Shown: positions 1 through 6,997 of the stretch, piece after piece | Layout: each line of letters opens with the position of its first letter | Position numbering within the stretch: the first letter of the stretch is position 1 | From: Spirochaetaceae bacterium | GTDB lineage: Bacteria > Spirochaetota > Spirochaetia > Treponematales > Breznakiellaceae | Assembly (NCBI GenBank): GCA_031258615.1 | Contig: JAIRMP010000005.1 | Coordinates: 1-14,105, forward strand | DNA length: 14,105 bases | Direction: 5' to 3' | Translations under genes and position numbers: made by a program | The notes under the pieces: generated by a model | The model's input: only the letters and a program-made list of their open reading frames with translations | What the model was told of the DNA's origin: nothing | Databases searched by the model: none

Positions 1-204
1 TGGACAGACGGGTCATAGCGGGACAAATATAACCGATTTTCTAGAATAATCAGGGGGAAATGCCGTTTCTTACTTGAAATATGCCTTATATGTACCGCTC
101 AGCACGGCTCACCCCTATCTTGGCTCAAATTTACCGGCTGTTTACCGCAATTACGCCACCGCTGCCGGTTTCTTTGGTTTCACCGGATGAAGCGAAACCC
201 CTAT

Positions 205-270
205 GCAGCGTGCGTATGTGCAGCGTGCGTATGTGCAGCGTGCGTATGTGAGCGTGCGTATGAGCGTGCG
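205..270. repeat. 15-bp tandem repeat array upstream of promoter
   Basis: Three perfect copies of GCAGCGTGCGTATGT occupy 205-219, 220-234 and 235-249. Two shortened copies (GAGCGTGCGTAT at 250-261 and GAGCGTGCG at 262-270) follow. The array ends about 5 bases before the -35 box of the promoter at 276-305, so it could be a set of regulator sites or simply a replication-slippage array. Which of these applies cannot be decided from the sequence. Confidence 0.8.
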
Positions 271-275
271 GCGTA

Positions 276-305
276 TTGACATCTATTTTTTTTGTAGTGT
301 ACAAT
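276..305 (+). promoter_or_regulatory. Sigma70-type promoter of the M23-bactofilin-yaaR-ricT operon
   Basis: A perfect -35 box TTGACA (276-281) is followed by an 18-nt T-rich spacer and a -10 box TACAAT (300-305), one mismatch from consensus. Transcription would start near 312, giving a leader of about 125 nt before the GTG start at 437. No other comparably good promoter is seen before the operon. Confidence 0.72.
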
Positions 306-436
306 TTGTCAGCATGGTATCTTGTTTGGATGTGGTTGGGGGCGCTTTTGTTGCGAAATCGGCGCAGTTTAAGGTTATGGCGTTTATATTCCGGGTTTTG
401 AAGCCCTTGTTGTCGATAATATAAAGGGGGCGCAAA

Positions 437-1489
437 GTGGACCGTGTTTATAGCTATAAGCGTTTAGAGAACAATTTTGTAAAAAAGATAAAAAAAGGTG
501 TCCTATCCGGCTTGAATGCTGTTGCCGCTTTCATAAAAAAGATAGGCGCCGTGTTGCACCGACGCTATACAATCGTACTTGTTCCTCATTCAGAAAAAAA
601 TGTCTACAACCTGCATGTTACCTTTCTGACTCTTTGCGTGGCAGGGCTCTTAATTTCGGTGATGCTTGGCTCTTTTATCTGGTATGAAACATCATACGGC
701 AGGTATAAAAGTGATTTGAACAGCAAAGACAGCCGTCTGCGTGAGACGCAGGCAAACCTCGATCAACTGCGGGACGAGATGTCCGTGCTATGGCGTGAGG
801 CGCATACGTTTCAGGCCACGCTTTCCGGGGTTTTTAAGTCGCTGGGCGTGGATATCGCCGGCGATCCGTCAAAAACCACAGGCTCAGGCGATCTTTCGGC
901 GTTTTTTGACATGAGAGAGACGTCCGAAGGCCGATTGCGTGAGGCGGACGATGCCCGAAGCCTTGCAAACTACCTGTCCAGCGCTGTAGAACCGCTCAAG
1001 GAAATGGGCGCCCTGCTTAACTCTCAAAGTTCTCTTTTAACAGAAGTTCCCAACGTTTGGCCGATTAAAGGCGGGATTGGGCATATATCCATGTTTTTCG
1101 GTGAAAACCCCGATCCGTTTACCGGTCAGATCTATGTTCATAAGGGAATAGACCTCTCCACCTACAGGCAGGGCGATCCCATCGTAGCGACAGCGGACGG
1201 TCAGGTTGTTACGGTTGATTTTGATGAGAACGGGTTCGGCAACTATGTTATTATACGTCACAAACATGGTTTTTATACCCGCTACGGACACATGCAGTCG
1301 TTCAAGGTTCGCACAGGCCAGCGCGTTCAGCAGGGCGAAGTTATCGGTTATATAGGAAACACGGGGCGTTCAACAGGGCCTCATGTTCACTACGAAGTTC
1401 ACATAGGATCCGATGTTGTGGATCCGTACAAATTCCTCAATATTCGCTCGGTCGCCGGGCGGGTAAACCTCAATGCCGGAAAGAGTTAA
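437..1489 (+). CDS. Membrane-anchored M23 family peptidoglycan endopeptidase
   Basis: This 350-residue LytM-type zinc endopeptidase is predicted to cut peptide cross-links in the cell wall. The N-terminus (1-58) is basic and cytoplasmic, one transmembrane helix spans about 60-83, a probable coiled coil covers about 90-125, and the M23 domain lies at about 225-335 on the periplasmic side. The zinc and catalytic residues appear complete: H235 and D239 (HKGID), H285 (YGHM), and H316 and H318 (HVH). The enzyme is therefore predicted active rather than a degenerate LytM activator. The start is the GTG at 437, preceded by AAAGGGGG (424-430); it is the only start with a good ribosome binding site. 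The 3' end overlaps the bactofilin start by 17 bases. M23 peptidases encoded beside bactofilins act in cell-shape control in several bacteria (for example Helicobacter Csd1/CcmA), and the same role is inferred here. Confidence 0.93.
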   Translation: MDRVYSYKRLENNFVKKIKKGVLSGLNAVAAFIKKIGAVLHRRYTIVLVPHSEKNVYNLHVTFLTLCVAGLLISVMLGSFIWYETSYGRYKSDLNSKDSRLRETQANLDQLRDEMSVLWREAHTFQATLSGVFKSLGVDIAGDPSKTTGSGDLSAFFDMRETSEGRLREADDARSLANYLSSAVEPLKEMGALLNSQSSLLTEVPNVWPIKGGIGHISMFFGENPDPFTGQIYVHKGIDLSTYRQGDPIVATADGQVVTVDFDENGFGNYVIIRHKHGFYTRYGHMQSFKVRTGQRVQQGEVIGYIGNTGRSTGPHVHYEVHIGSDVVDPYKFLNIRSVAGRVNLNAGKS

Positions 1490-1931
1490 ACAGAAAGACT
1501 TTTCAATAAACACCATCCTGGGTCCCGGTTCCAACGTGTATGGCGATGTTGTGGTCGGCGGTTTTACGCGGATTGACGGAAACCTTTACGGTGACCTGAA
1601 CGTGAAGGGCCGTATCGTGGTAGGTGAAAAGGCCCGCCTTAAAAGCAATGTTGTTGGGAGTTTTATCACAATAGGCGGCGTTGTGTACGGCAACGTAATG
1701 GCAAGCGAATGTTTGGTGATACTGTCTACGGGACTCGTGGTGGGAGATATACTGACAAGGCGTATCCAGGCGGACGACGGCTGCATGGTTCACGGCAGGA
1801 TAATCGTATGCAAGGACGAGGAGCGCTGGCGGCAGGCCTTTGCCGAATACCAGGATGCCAGGCTTGTCAAGCAGGTACTTGCCAAAGGCGGGGCGGCGTC
1901 AAAGGATGTGTCCGGATATGGTAAAAGTTGA
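1473..1931 (+). CDS. Bactofilin family cytoskeletal protein
   Basis: The protein has 152 residues. The central part, about 14-115, is a run of short glycine-rich beta repeats (VYGDVVVGG, GNLYGDLNVKGRIVVG, GGVVYGNVMAS) typical of the bactofilin right-handed beta-helix (DUF583), with short tails at both ends. Bactofilins polymerise without nucleotides on the inner face of the membrane and position cell-wall enzymes; a Leptospira bactofilin is reported to stabilise the helical cell shape. The start at 1473 lies inside the end of the M23 gene and has only a weak Shine-Dalgarno sequence, so translational coupling to M23 is likely. The stop overlaps the next gene by 14 bases. The family assignment is firm; a cell-shape role in this organism is inferred from the pairing with M23. 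Confidence 0.92.
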   Translation: MPERVKQKDFSINTILGPGSNVYGDVVVGGFTRIDGNLYGDLNVKGRIVVGEKARLKSNVVGSFITIGGVVYGNVMASECLVILSTGLVVGDILTRRIQADDGCMVHGRIIVCKDEERWRQAFAEYQDARLVKQVLAKGGAASKDVSGYGKS

Positions 1932-2490
1932 TAATATTTTCACCGCAAGGCTGACCGACGCAGCATATTTAACGCCGCCCAAAACTGAAACCAAAAAAAA
2001 CAGCGAAAATCAGAAGAATCAGCGTACAAAAAAACTTTTCAAGGACTTTATCGGAAAACTGCTGCCGGAGGCTGAGCGCGCACCGCAGTCAATGACGGTC
2101 ACGGCGTCCCTGACGGCGGAAGAAGCGCTTACCGCTCTGCTGGACGATGTGCATGATTCAGGGGACGCCCTGTTGAAACGACCGTTTCCGGACGAGATAA
2201 GACGGTACCGTCTGACCATACAAAACTTTATACGTCATGTCCTTGATAATGCTTACGGCGTTAAAGATGGCGAGGGGATTCCGAATAGTTTAAAGGCGGG
2301 TTTTGATAAAAAACGTTTTAAGGGGGATCCTGATTTACGCAATGCCAGAAACAAGTATAGCACGGTACAGATTATCGATCAAAAACTTGACCGCCTTGCC
2401 GCGGATGTAATGATAGGACAGATCAAACAGTTAAATCTGCTGGAAAGCATTGAAGAAATAAATGGTTTACTGGTAAATCTTTTGGAATAA
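1918..2490 (+). CDS. YaaR-like protein (DUF327)
   Basis: The protein has 190 residues and no enzymatic motif. The N-terminal 60 residues are polar, lysine- and asparagine-rich and probably disordered. The rest is helical and resembles the YaaR/DUF327 family: FPDEIRRYRLTIQNFIRHV, then DPDLRNARNKYSTVQIIDQKL, then a closing helix IGQIKQLNLLESIEEINGLL. The function of the family is unknown. In Bacillus subtilis yaaR lies close to yaaT (ricT), and here it also directly precedes a ricT homologue, which supports the assignment. I chose the ATG at 1918, which has AAAGGA upstream and a 14-base overlap with bactofilin, rather than the in-frame ATG at 1840, because the extra 26 residues read through the bactofilin gene in another frame and lack family similarity. 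Confidence 0.8.
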   Translation: MVKVDNIFTARLTDAAYLTPPKTETKKNSENQKNQRTKKLFKDFIGKLLPEAERAPQSMTVTASLTAEEALTALLDDVHDSGDALLKRPFPDEIRRYRLTIQNFIRHVLDNAYGVKDGEGIPNSLKAGFDKKRFKGDPDLRNARNKYSTVQIIDQKLDRLAADVMIGQIKQLNLLESIEEINGLLVNLLE

Positions 2491-2510
2491 CAAAAAACGG
2501 AGGTAACATC

Positions 2511-3467
2511 ATGGATGATGATGTACTGTACGAAGATTTTGATGACAACGGTTTTTGGGAAATTGAAGGTACGGATGAACTCGAAACCGAAATTGAGGCT
2601 GAAGATACAGGTGTTGTTTACGCTATCGACGGAAAGGCCCTGACGCCAGGCACACCGGTTTATCAGTTACGCATAAGCTGTTCAAATGAAACAGTTTTTG
2701 CCGTATACAATGGCCCTGAATTAAAGCCGGGAACCACTGTTATTGTTCCTACACGTTACGGCAAGGATTTGGCCCGTCTGTCGGGCAGGGTTTGCAGCCG
2801 TGCCATGTCAGGCATTTCAAAAATTATCCGCATAGAACGTGTTGCTACGGACACGGATCTTGAAAAAGAAAGAATTAACAAAGGCAAAGAGGAGAATGCT
2901 TTTAGAATTTGTAAACAAAAAATTTCAAACCGCAATATGGAAATGAAGCTGATATCCGTTCATTTTTTGACTGAAGAATCCAAAATCATGTTTTTTTTTA
3001 CGGCGGAAAACCGTGTCGATTTCAGGGAACTGGTAAAGGACCTTGTCTCCGTTTTTAAAACCCGTATTGAACTTCGCCAGATAGGAATACGCGATGAGGC
3101 GCGTATGACGGGCGGGCTCGGCATCTGCGGGCGTTCGTTCTGCTGCCATGCGATCTCTGACAAATTAAAACCTGTGGCAATAAAAATGGCAAAGGAACAG
3201 AATCTTTCGCTTAACTCGATGAAAATATCAGGTCCATGTGGACGACTGCGCTGCTGTCTTGCTTATGAATATGGGTTTTACGCTGAGCAGCGCCGCACTA
3301 TGCCAGCCGAAGGCACAAAGATATTGTCTGACGGAACTTCCTGGAAAATTACGGAAGTGAACGCCGTGCGCGGCGTCATAACAATCAGCTCTGAAGACGG
3401 CCGCCTGCGGAGTCTTCCAAAAGACAAATTCGAAAAAATAGATAATCACTGGGTAATCCGGGAATAG
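2511..3467 (+). CDS. PSP1-domain protein, RicT/YaaT homologue
   Basis: This 318-residue protein has an acidic N-terminal extension of about 33 residues, a beta-rich part (about 48-110, with KPGTTVIVPTRYGKDLARLSG resembling the equivalent YaaT segment) and a PSP1/YaaT core (about 130-265). Six cysteines in two clusters stand out: C206, C211 and C212 (GICGRSFCC), and C243, C248 and C249 (GPCGRLRCC). In B. subtilis RicT conserved cysteines help hold Fe-S clusters of the RicA-RicF-RicT complex, which works with RNase Y in mRNA maturation; the same role is plausible here but no ricA or ricF is in the window. GGAGGT at 2499-2504, 6 nt before the ATG, is the best ribosome binding site of the operon. 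The usual YaaT C-terminal tail is replaced by a beta-rich segment (about 268-318), possibly a small KOW-like fold. Confidence 0.9.
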   Translation: MDDDVLYEDFDDNGFWEIEGTDELETEIEAEDTGVVYAIDGKALTPGTPVYQLRISCSNETVFAVYNGPELKPGTTVIVPTRYGKDLARLSGRVCSRAMSGISKIIRIERVATDTDLEKERINKGKEENAFRICKQKISNRNMEMKLISVHFLTEESKIMFFFTAENRVDFRELVKDLVSVFKTRIELRQIGIRDEARMTGGLGICGRSFCCHAISDKLKPVAIKMAKEQNLSLNSMKISGPCGRLRCCLAYEYGFYAEQRRTMPAEGTKILSDGTSWKITEVNAVRGVITISSEDGRLRSLPKDKFEKIDNHWVIRE

Positions 3468-3480
3468 CCCCATTCCGCGG
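3458..3480. terminator. Possible hairpin at the convergent ricT/cyclase-like junction
   Basis: CCG-GGAAT (3458-3465) can pair with ATTCC-G-CGG (3472-3480), giving 8 base pairs with one bulged G and a six-base loop. It overlaps the ricT stop codon, and no U-run follows on the plus strand. It is therefore at best a weak terminator; the remaining 30 bases to the opposing gene hold nothing stronger. Confidence 0.3.
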
Positions 3481-3509
3481 TCGTACAGCATTTATAAAAC
3501 ACCCTCCTT

Positions 3510-5288
3510 TTAAAATTCGGGAACAATGTGTTCGTTGTTAGCGCTTTGCGATTCACCTGTATACTGTTCCGGCAGGTAGAGACTTTGGACATCCTCCAAT
3601 GTTGCGGGAAACACCTGCGCCTCACCCTTCCTTGTCCGCAGGTTGATCAGCGCAAATATACGCAGCGGCTTCGGTCTTCCTTCGATCAGCAAGGGTGGCA
3701 TTTCGTGGACCAAAACATACTTTTGTACCAAATGCCATGTGCTTTCTGTTATCAGTATATCGGTATTGCAGACTATGTTTTTCGACTTTGCCGTTGCGGC
3801 AAGGTCGCCCCATCCCCCTATCAATGTGTAATCCACCCGCTCGCCGCAGTCCGTGATTCCGGCGGTAAATTCGCCGCTGCTTATGCCGCATGAAAGTTTT
3901 AACAAGGAACGCTCTCCTTGTGAAGCTCGTTCCCCGTTAAGCTCATACACCGCTACACGGAGCATCAACGCGCATCGTATACAATTTAACGCATCGTGCT
4001 CGGCGCTCCCGGTCGATGAAAGCGCCCCCCAATGGGCTCTGACATTGCCGTCTGAAAATCGGCCCAGCGTACCGTTTGTTTTTTTTACACTGCCGGCGGC
4101 GCGGTTTATGTATTTATTGAGCAGCCCGACAGCGTGATCGGGATTTAAGCGTTCCGCGATGTACGAAAACGGTTCCATCCCCGATAAAAGTACCGTTGCG
4201 TTTTTATATTCCGCTTCGGCGGGCAAGAGTCCGTCCAGACTCTGCCGGACAAGCTGCATATCGGCAAAACGGCTTGCCGCCTGAAACTTCCGGCTTAGCT
4301 CGTCAAATTCCGTTAATTTTTTTAGTGATACCCTGATCGATTTTGTGAAGGACCGCGCGGTAAGAAAAAGAAAAAGGACGGCGATCAGCGCGACGCAGCC
4401 CACACGGACCGCTATCTCTACAAGGCCGCCGAAAACAGCGCTATAAGTTATTTCCGTGACAAACAGGACTGGAACGGCATTCAGCATACTGTACGCGCCC
4501 ACCGTATACCGTCCGTCCCCGTTCACATAGCGCAGCCGACCGCTGTTCAGCCTGCCTGCCAACATTGTCTGTATATACGGCTGCGAGAAAACATTTTTCC
4601 CGTTTGGCCGCAACGGACGCCCGGAACGAAACAGTACATCACCTGCCGTGTTAATTATGCAGCTTGTATGCGGGCCGGTTCTGAATACTTCCTCCAAACC
4701 GGCCAAATGAAAAAATACCAAAGCGTCGCCGCCGTGCCTATACGGAAAAACCATTGCCAGAAGCGGAAACCCAAAAATACTTTCGCAGTTCAGCACCGTG
4801 CCGTGCGTCTGACGTTCCCGTTCCGGCGCAACCTTGTTCAACTCAATAAAAATACTGATGAGCCGCTGATCAATGTTGTTGTTATTAAAAAAAGCATGAT
4901 TGATAAACGGCAGGGACTGGGTATTTTTGTCCGGCGGATCGTAAATGGCAAGCGCGGCGATATGCTGATTGTTTTCAAAAAATGAATTCACGGCGTCGCC
5001 GCGTTCAGTGACGGCGTTAACCCCGGGCCTGTTCACAGTTTCCAATAATGCGGTTGATGCCGACTGTAAGCTGGAAAAAAAAATATTCAACGCCGCGGCT
5101 GCCTGTCTGTTTATATAAGCGTTTCCGGTTTCAGCATTTTCGAGCGTTTCGTCATACAGAAATTTTCCGGCGGCGGCAAGTATAAGAACAACAGAAAACA
5201 CGCATACCAGTCCCATAAACCCGGGAAGCTTTTCACCAAACAACCCTGGGGTTTTAGCAAATTTTATCGGTGTATCTATTACTGGCAT
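3510..5288 (-). CDS. Membrane class III cyclase-fold protein, predicted catalytically dead
   Basis: This 592-residue protein has a transmembrane helix at about 22-44, a roughly 240-residue extracytoplasmic sensor region (about 45-285, possibly Cache-like, with IINTAGDVLFRSG), a second helix at about 288-312, a linker, and a class III adenylate/guanylate cyclase domain at about 364-548. The fold is clear: ERLNPDHAVGLLNKY, AHWGA, SCGISSGEFTAG, VDYTLIG and ILITES all fit the family. The catalytic residues are missing. The first metal aspartate is G370 (LSGM for FSDV) and the second is G414 (FSDGN for FIGDA). The purine-specifying lysine is R410. The transition-state Asn and Arg are D495 and T499 (IGGWGDLAAT for IGDAVNLASR). 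I infer that it senses an external signal but makes no cyclic nucleotide. It starts 3 bases after the stop of the Crp-like gene without a good ribosome binding site, so it is probably translationally coupled to it. Confidence 0.88.
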   Translation of the reverse strand: MPVIDTPIKFAKTPGLFGEKLPGFMGLVCVFSVVLILAAAGKFLYDETLENAETGNAYINRQAAAALNIFFSSLQSASTALLETVNRPGVNAVTERGDAVNSFFENNQHIAALAIYDPPDKNTQSLPFINHAFFNNNNIDQRLISIFIELNKVAPERERQTHGTVLNCESIFGFPLLAMVFPYRHGGDALVFFHLAGLEEVFRTGPHTSCIINTAGDVLFRSGRPLRPNGKNVFSQPYIQTMLAGRLNSGRLRYVNGDGRYTVGAYSMLNAVPVLFVTEITYSAVFGGLVEIAVRVGCVALIAVLFLFLTARSFTKSIRVSLKKLTEFDELSRKFQAASRFADMQLVRQSLDGLLPAEAEYKNATVLLSGMEPFSYIAERLNPDHAVGLLNKYINRAAGSVKKTNGTLGRFSDGNVRAHWGALSSTGSAEHDALNCIRCALMLRVAVYELNGERASQGERSLLKLSCGISSGEFTAGITDCGERVDYTLIGGWGDLAATAKSKNIVCNTDILITESTWHLVQKYVLVHEMPPLLIEGRPKPLRIFALINLRTRKGEAQVFPATLEDVQSLYLPEQYTGESQSANNEHIVPEF

Positions 5289-5291
5289 TTT

Positions 5292-6524
5292 CTAGCGCGG
5301 CTCTTTGATTCGGCCTTGGGCCGCCTCCCGCTTGTTCATTTTTTTGTAATAACTCCCCAATTTGAATATTTCATCAATATAATTTACAAAAATTTTGCCC
5401 TTGTCCAGCTTTATAACTTTATCATTCAAAAGCTGCGCGATAACAATTTTTTGCTGATCCGCCGGAACAGCGGCCATCTTCAGCAACTCGTCCGGACCAA
5501 AATCAAAAACAAAAGGATTGGCTGATGGCGTCACATTATTTTTTTCAAGGATGATCGTCATATAATCGTACATACGGCCCAGCGGGTCTTTAATTAACGC
5601 ATTGGCGAGCTGTTTATAGCTGAACCAAATACGTTCAGACAACATCCTGGTCAGCCGGTTTATAATTGCCGGTTTTGTTTTGGCCATAAGCTCAAAATTC
5701 CGCTTTACCACCTCCATCAAAACCGTTCCGTCTTCCTGGGCGATGGCCGATGCTGAACGCGGTTTATTTTCCAGCAGCGCCATCTCGCCAAAAATATCAC
5801 CGTGTTTGAGTATGGCCAGGATAATCTCATTGCCATTCAGAATCTTTGTAATCTTTACTGTTCCTTTTTGGATGATGTACAGCGATTCTCCCAGTTCGCC
5901 GTCCGCAAAAATAATTTTGTTTTTATTGTAAGTACGCAAAAAATCATCGCTTCCCGCCTCGAAAGGCGCTTCGTTAAACGCTTTAAGCGTTTCCAGGAAG
6001 CCGGAGGCCTGCCCCACGAATTCACCGTCGGGATAACATTCTACATACCTCTTGAACATATAGTATGCCTGTAGATTCATTTTTAATTTCATGTAGTATT
6101 GACCTGTCTTAAAAAGCACATCCGTACCAGTCCCGGCAGAGGCGGAATTGGAAGCAATTCCGGTCAAAGCGTTGTTAAGATAGCGTATACGCCGCGAAAA
6201 CTGCTGGATTATTTTCATTGCGATTGGCGTGTTATTCTGTATCAGCCCCTCAAACTGTGTATTATCCACGGCAAGCACAGCGACATCGGTTACGGCCTGC
6301 GCCGATTCAATCTGGCTACGCTGAGCCATCGCCGGTACAATCCCGATAAAATCGCCCGGCCCGATTACCGATTCGGCTTCGTCCTTGATCAGGCTCACCT
6401 GTTTCGTGATTTTAACGTAGCCTTCACGTATAATGAAAAATCTTTTCTCATCGTGCTTGCCTTCAACAAGCAGGTACATACCTTTTTTAAAATTTACAAT
6501 CGAAAGTGGCATAACATCCGACAT
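5292..6524 (-). CDS. Crp/Fnr-like regulator with two cyclic-nucleotide-binding domains
   Basis: This 410-residue cytoplasmic protein has four parts. A first CNB domain (about 8-118) has a degenerate phosphate-binding cassette. A TPR-like helical linker spans about 132-185 (LFKTGQYYMKLKMNLQAYYMF). A second CNB domain (about 192-300) carries an intact cassette, FGEMALLENKPRSASA (245-260), with E247 and R256 in the positions that bind ribose and phosphate. The C-terminal region (about 303-385) is probably a winged helix-turn-helix (FGPDELLKMAAVPADQQKI, then a KLDKGKIFV wing). Canonical Crp is about 210 residues, so this is roughly double. It most likely binds a cyclic nucleotide through the second domain and may regulate transcription; DNA binding is less certain because the recognition helix is not typical. 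GAGG (6530-6533 on the minus strand) precedes the ATG. It is co-transcribed with the cyclase-like gene downstream. Confidence 0.87.
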   Translation of the reverse strand: MSDVMPLSIVNFKKGMYLLVEGKHDEKRFFIIREGYVKITKQVSLIKDEAESVIGPGDFIGIVPAMAQRSQIESAQAVTDVAVLAVDNTQFEGLIQNNTPIAMKIIQQFSRRIRYLNNALTGIASNSASAGTGTDVLFKTGQYYMKLKMNLQAYYMFKRYVECYPDGEFVGQASGFLETLKAFNEAPFEAGSDDFLRTYNKNKIIFADGELGESLYIIQKGTVKITKILNGNEIILAILKHGDIFGEMALLENKPRSASAIAQEDGTVLMEVVKRNFELMAKTKPAIINRLTRMLSERIWFSYKQLANALIKDPLGRMYDYMTIILEKNNVTPSANPFVFDFGPDELLKMAAVPADQQKIVIAQLLNDKVIKLDKGKIFVNYIDEIFKLGSYYKKMNKREAAQGRIKEPR

Positions 6525-6544
6525 TTTGACCTCACAGTTTCGTT

Positions 6545-6573
6545 ATTATACTGTCAAAAAAACATATTTTCAA
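6545..6573 (-). promoter_or_regulatory. Promoter of the Crp-like/cyclase-like operon
   Basis: On the minus strand TTGAAA (6568-6573) and a perfect TATAAT (6545-6550) are separated by exactly 17 nt. The start point would lie near 6538, giving a leader of about 14 nt that contains the GAGG ribosome binding site before the ATG at 6524. This is a strong housekeeping-type promoter. Confidence 0.75.
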
Positions 6574-6636
6574 GTGGGCAGGCAGGCCAGCCTGCACCAA
6601 ACATACGCCAATAGCTGAGTCATTGTCCTTGTTATC

Positions 6637-6731
6637 CGCTGAGCGTGAAAGAGAGCGGGTTTGGCCTGGAGTCCTTGCGAGCGGCTTTACGAGACGGGTG
6701 GAGTTTGCGGTAAGCCAGCCGCTAGGCTGGC
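6637..6731. repeat. Dispersed palindromic repeat, copy 1 (diverged)
   Basis: CGCTGAGCGTGAAAG (6637-6651) is identical to 11635-11649. GGCCTGGAGT (6663-6672) matches 9404-9413. From 6700 a 22-base stretch is identical to 9409-9430: GGAGTTTGCG (6700-6709), then GTAAGCCAGCCG. It contains the hairpin GCCAGCC-GCTA-GGCTGGC (6714-6731). The matching right arm CGCAAACTCC present in copy 2 is missing here and replaced by the 21-bp tandem repeats. Confidence 0.75.
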
Positions 6732-6734
6732 GGG

Positions 6735-6797
6735 TTTTGCCGACACGTCGGGAAGTTTTGCCGACATGTCGGGAGATTTTGCCGACATGTCGGGAAA
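6735..6797. repeat. Three 21-bp tandem repeats, each centred on a palindrome
   Basis: The copies are 6735-6755, 6756-6776 and 6777-6797. Each begins TTTTGCCGACA and continues (C or T)GTCGGGA. Copies 2 and 3 contain the perfect 12-bp palindrome CCGACATGTCGG; copy 1 has CCGACACGTCGG with a changed centre. The period of 21 bp is two helical turns, so the palindromes would sit on the same face of the DNA, as expected for binding sites of a dimeric protein. A perfect palindrome TTCCCGCGGGAA follows at 6800-6811. Confidence 0.85.
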
Positions 6798-6886
6798 CGT
6801 TCCCGCGGGAAAAGTTCCCGGGGGGATGGGGATGGAACGCCGCTGTCAGGCTGCGTAGCGGCTTGCCGCGCAAGGGATAGAAGCGG

Positions 6887-6925
6887 AATAACGCCGCCCG
6901 GCGCGCAGCGCCATGCGGCGTTATT
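6887..6925. repeat. Two-level intergenic hairpin
   Basis: AATAACGCCGC (6887-6897) is the exact reverse complement of GCGGCGTTATT (6915-6925). Inside, GGCGC (6900-6904) pairs with GCGCC (6908-6912) around a GCA loop, with only a 2x2 mismatch between the stems. It is not followed by a U-run on either strand, so it is not a normal terminator. It looks like a REP-type palindromic element. Confidence 0.8.
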
Positions 6926-6965
6926 GGAGCGGATAGCCCGGCCCCGCCACAGGCGGGGTGCGCCC

Positions 6966-6997
6966 AAATTAAAAGCAAAATTGCTGTTTTCACAGCG
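6966..6997 (-). terminator. Intrinsic terminator of the metC-metI operon
   Basis: On the minus strand GCTGT-GAAA-ACAGC (6996 down to 6983) is followed by AATTTTGCTTTTAATTT. The stem has 5 base pairs plus a possible wobble pair, and it begins 17 bases after the metI stop codon. The stem is short but location and U-rich tail fit. Confidence 0.55.

Larger units (their letters stand above)
1..436. other. Intergenic leader without a convincing gene
   Basis: No convincing coding region is seen in these 436 bases. Three short open stretches reach the left edge on the plus strand; the longest ends at a TAA at 47-49 and could be the tail of an upstream gene, but it is too short to identify. A minus-strand ATG at 14-16 could start a divergent gene but has no Shine-Dalgarno sequence. 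The stretch holds a 15-bp tandem array (205-270), a promoter (276-305) and an untranslated leader of about 125 nt ahead of the M23 gene. An open frame at 203-424 exists mostly because the tandem unit is a multiple of three; it has no ribosome binding site and starts upstream of the promoter. Confidence 0.6.

Noticed and set aside
203..424. Open frame of 73 codons with a QRAYV repeat before the M23 gene
   Set aside because: It is created by the 15-bp tandem array, has no ribosome binding site, and the strong promoter at 276-305 lies inside it, so the start would not be on the operon transcript.
1840..1917. N-terminal extension of the YaaR-like protein
   Set aside because: It overlaps the bactofilin gene in another frame and has no family similarity; the ATG at 1918 has AAAGGA upstream and the usual short overlap.
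6735..6797. Possible CRISPR array
   Set aside because: The repeats are directly adjacent without spacers, only three copies exist, and no cas gene is in the window.
6532..6993. Open frames on both strands of the repeat-filled intergenic region
   Set aside because: They follow the 21-bp repeats and GC-rich palindromes, overlap the Crp-like promoter and metI terminator, and have no ribosome binding site or recognisable domain.
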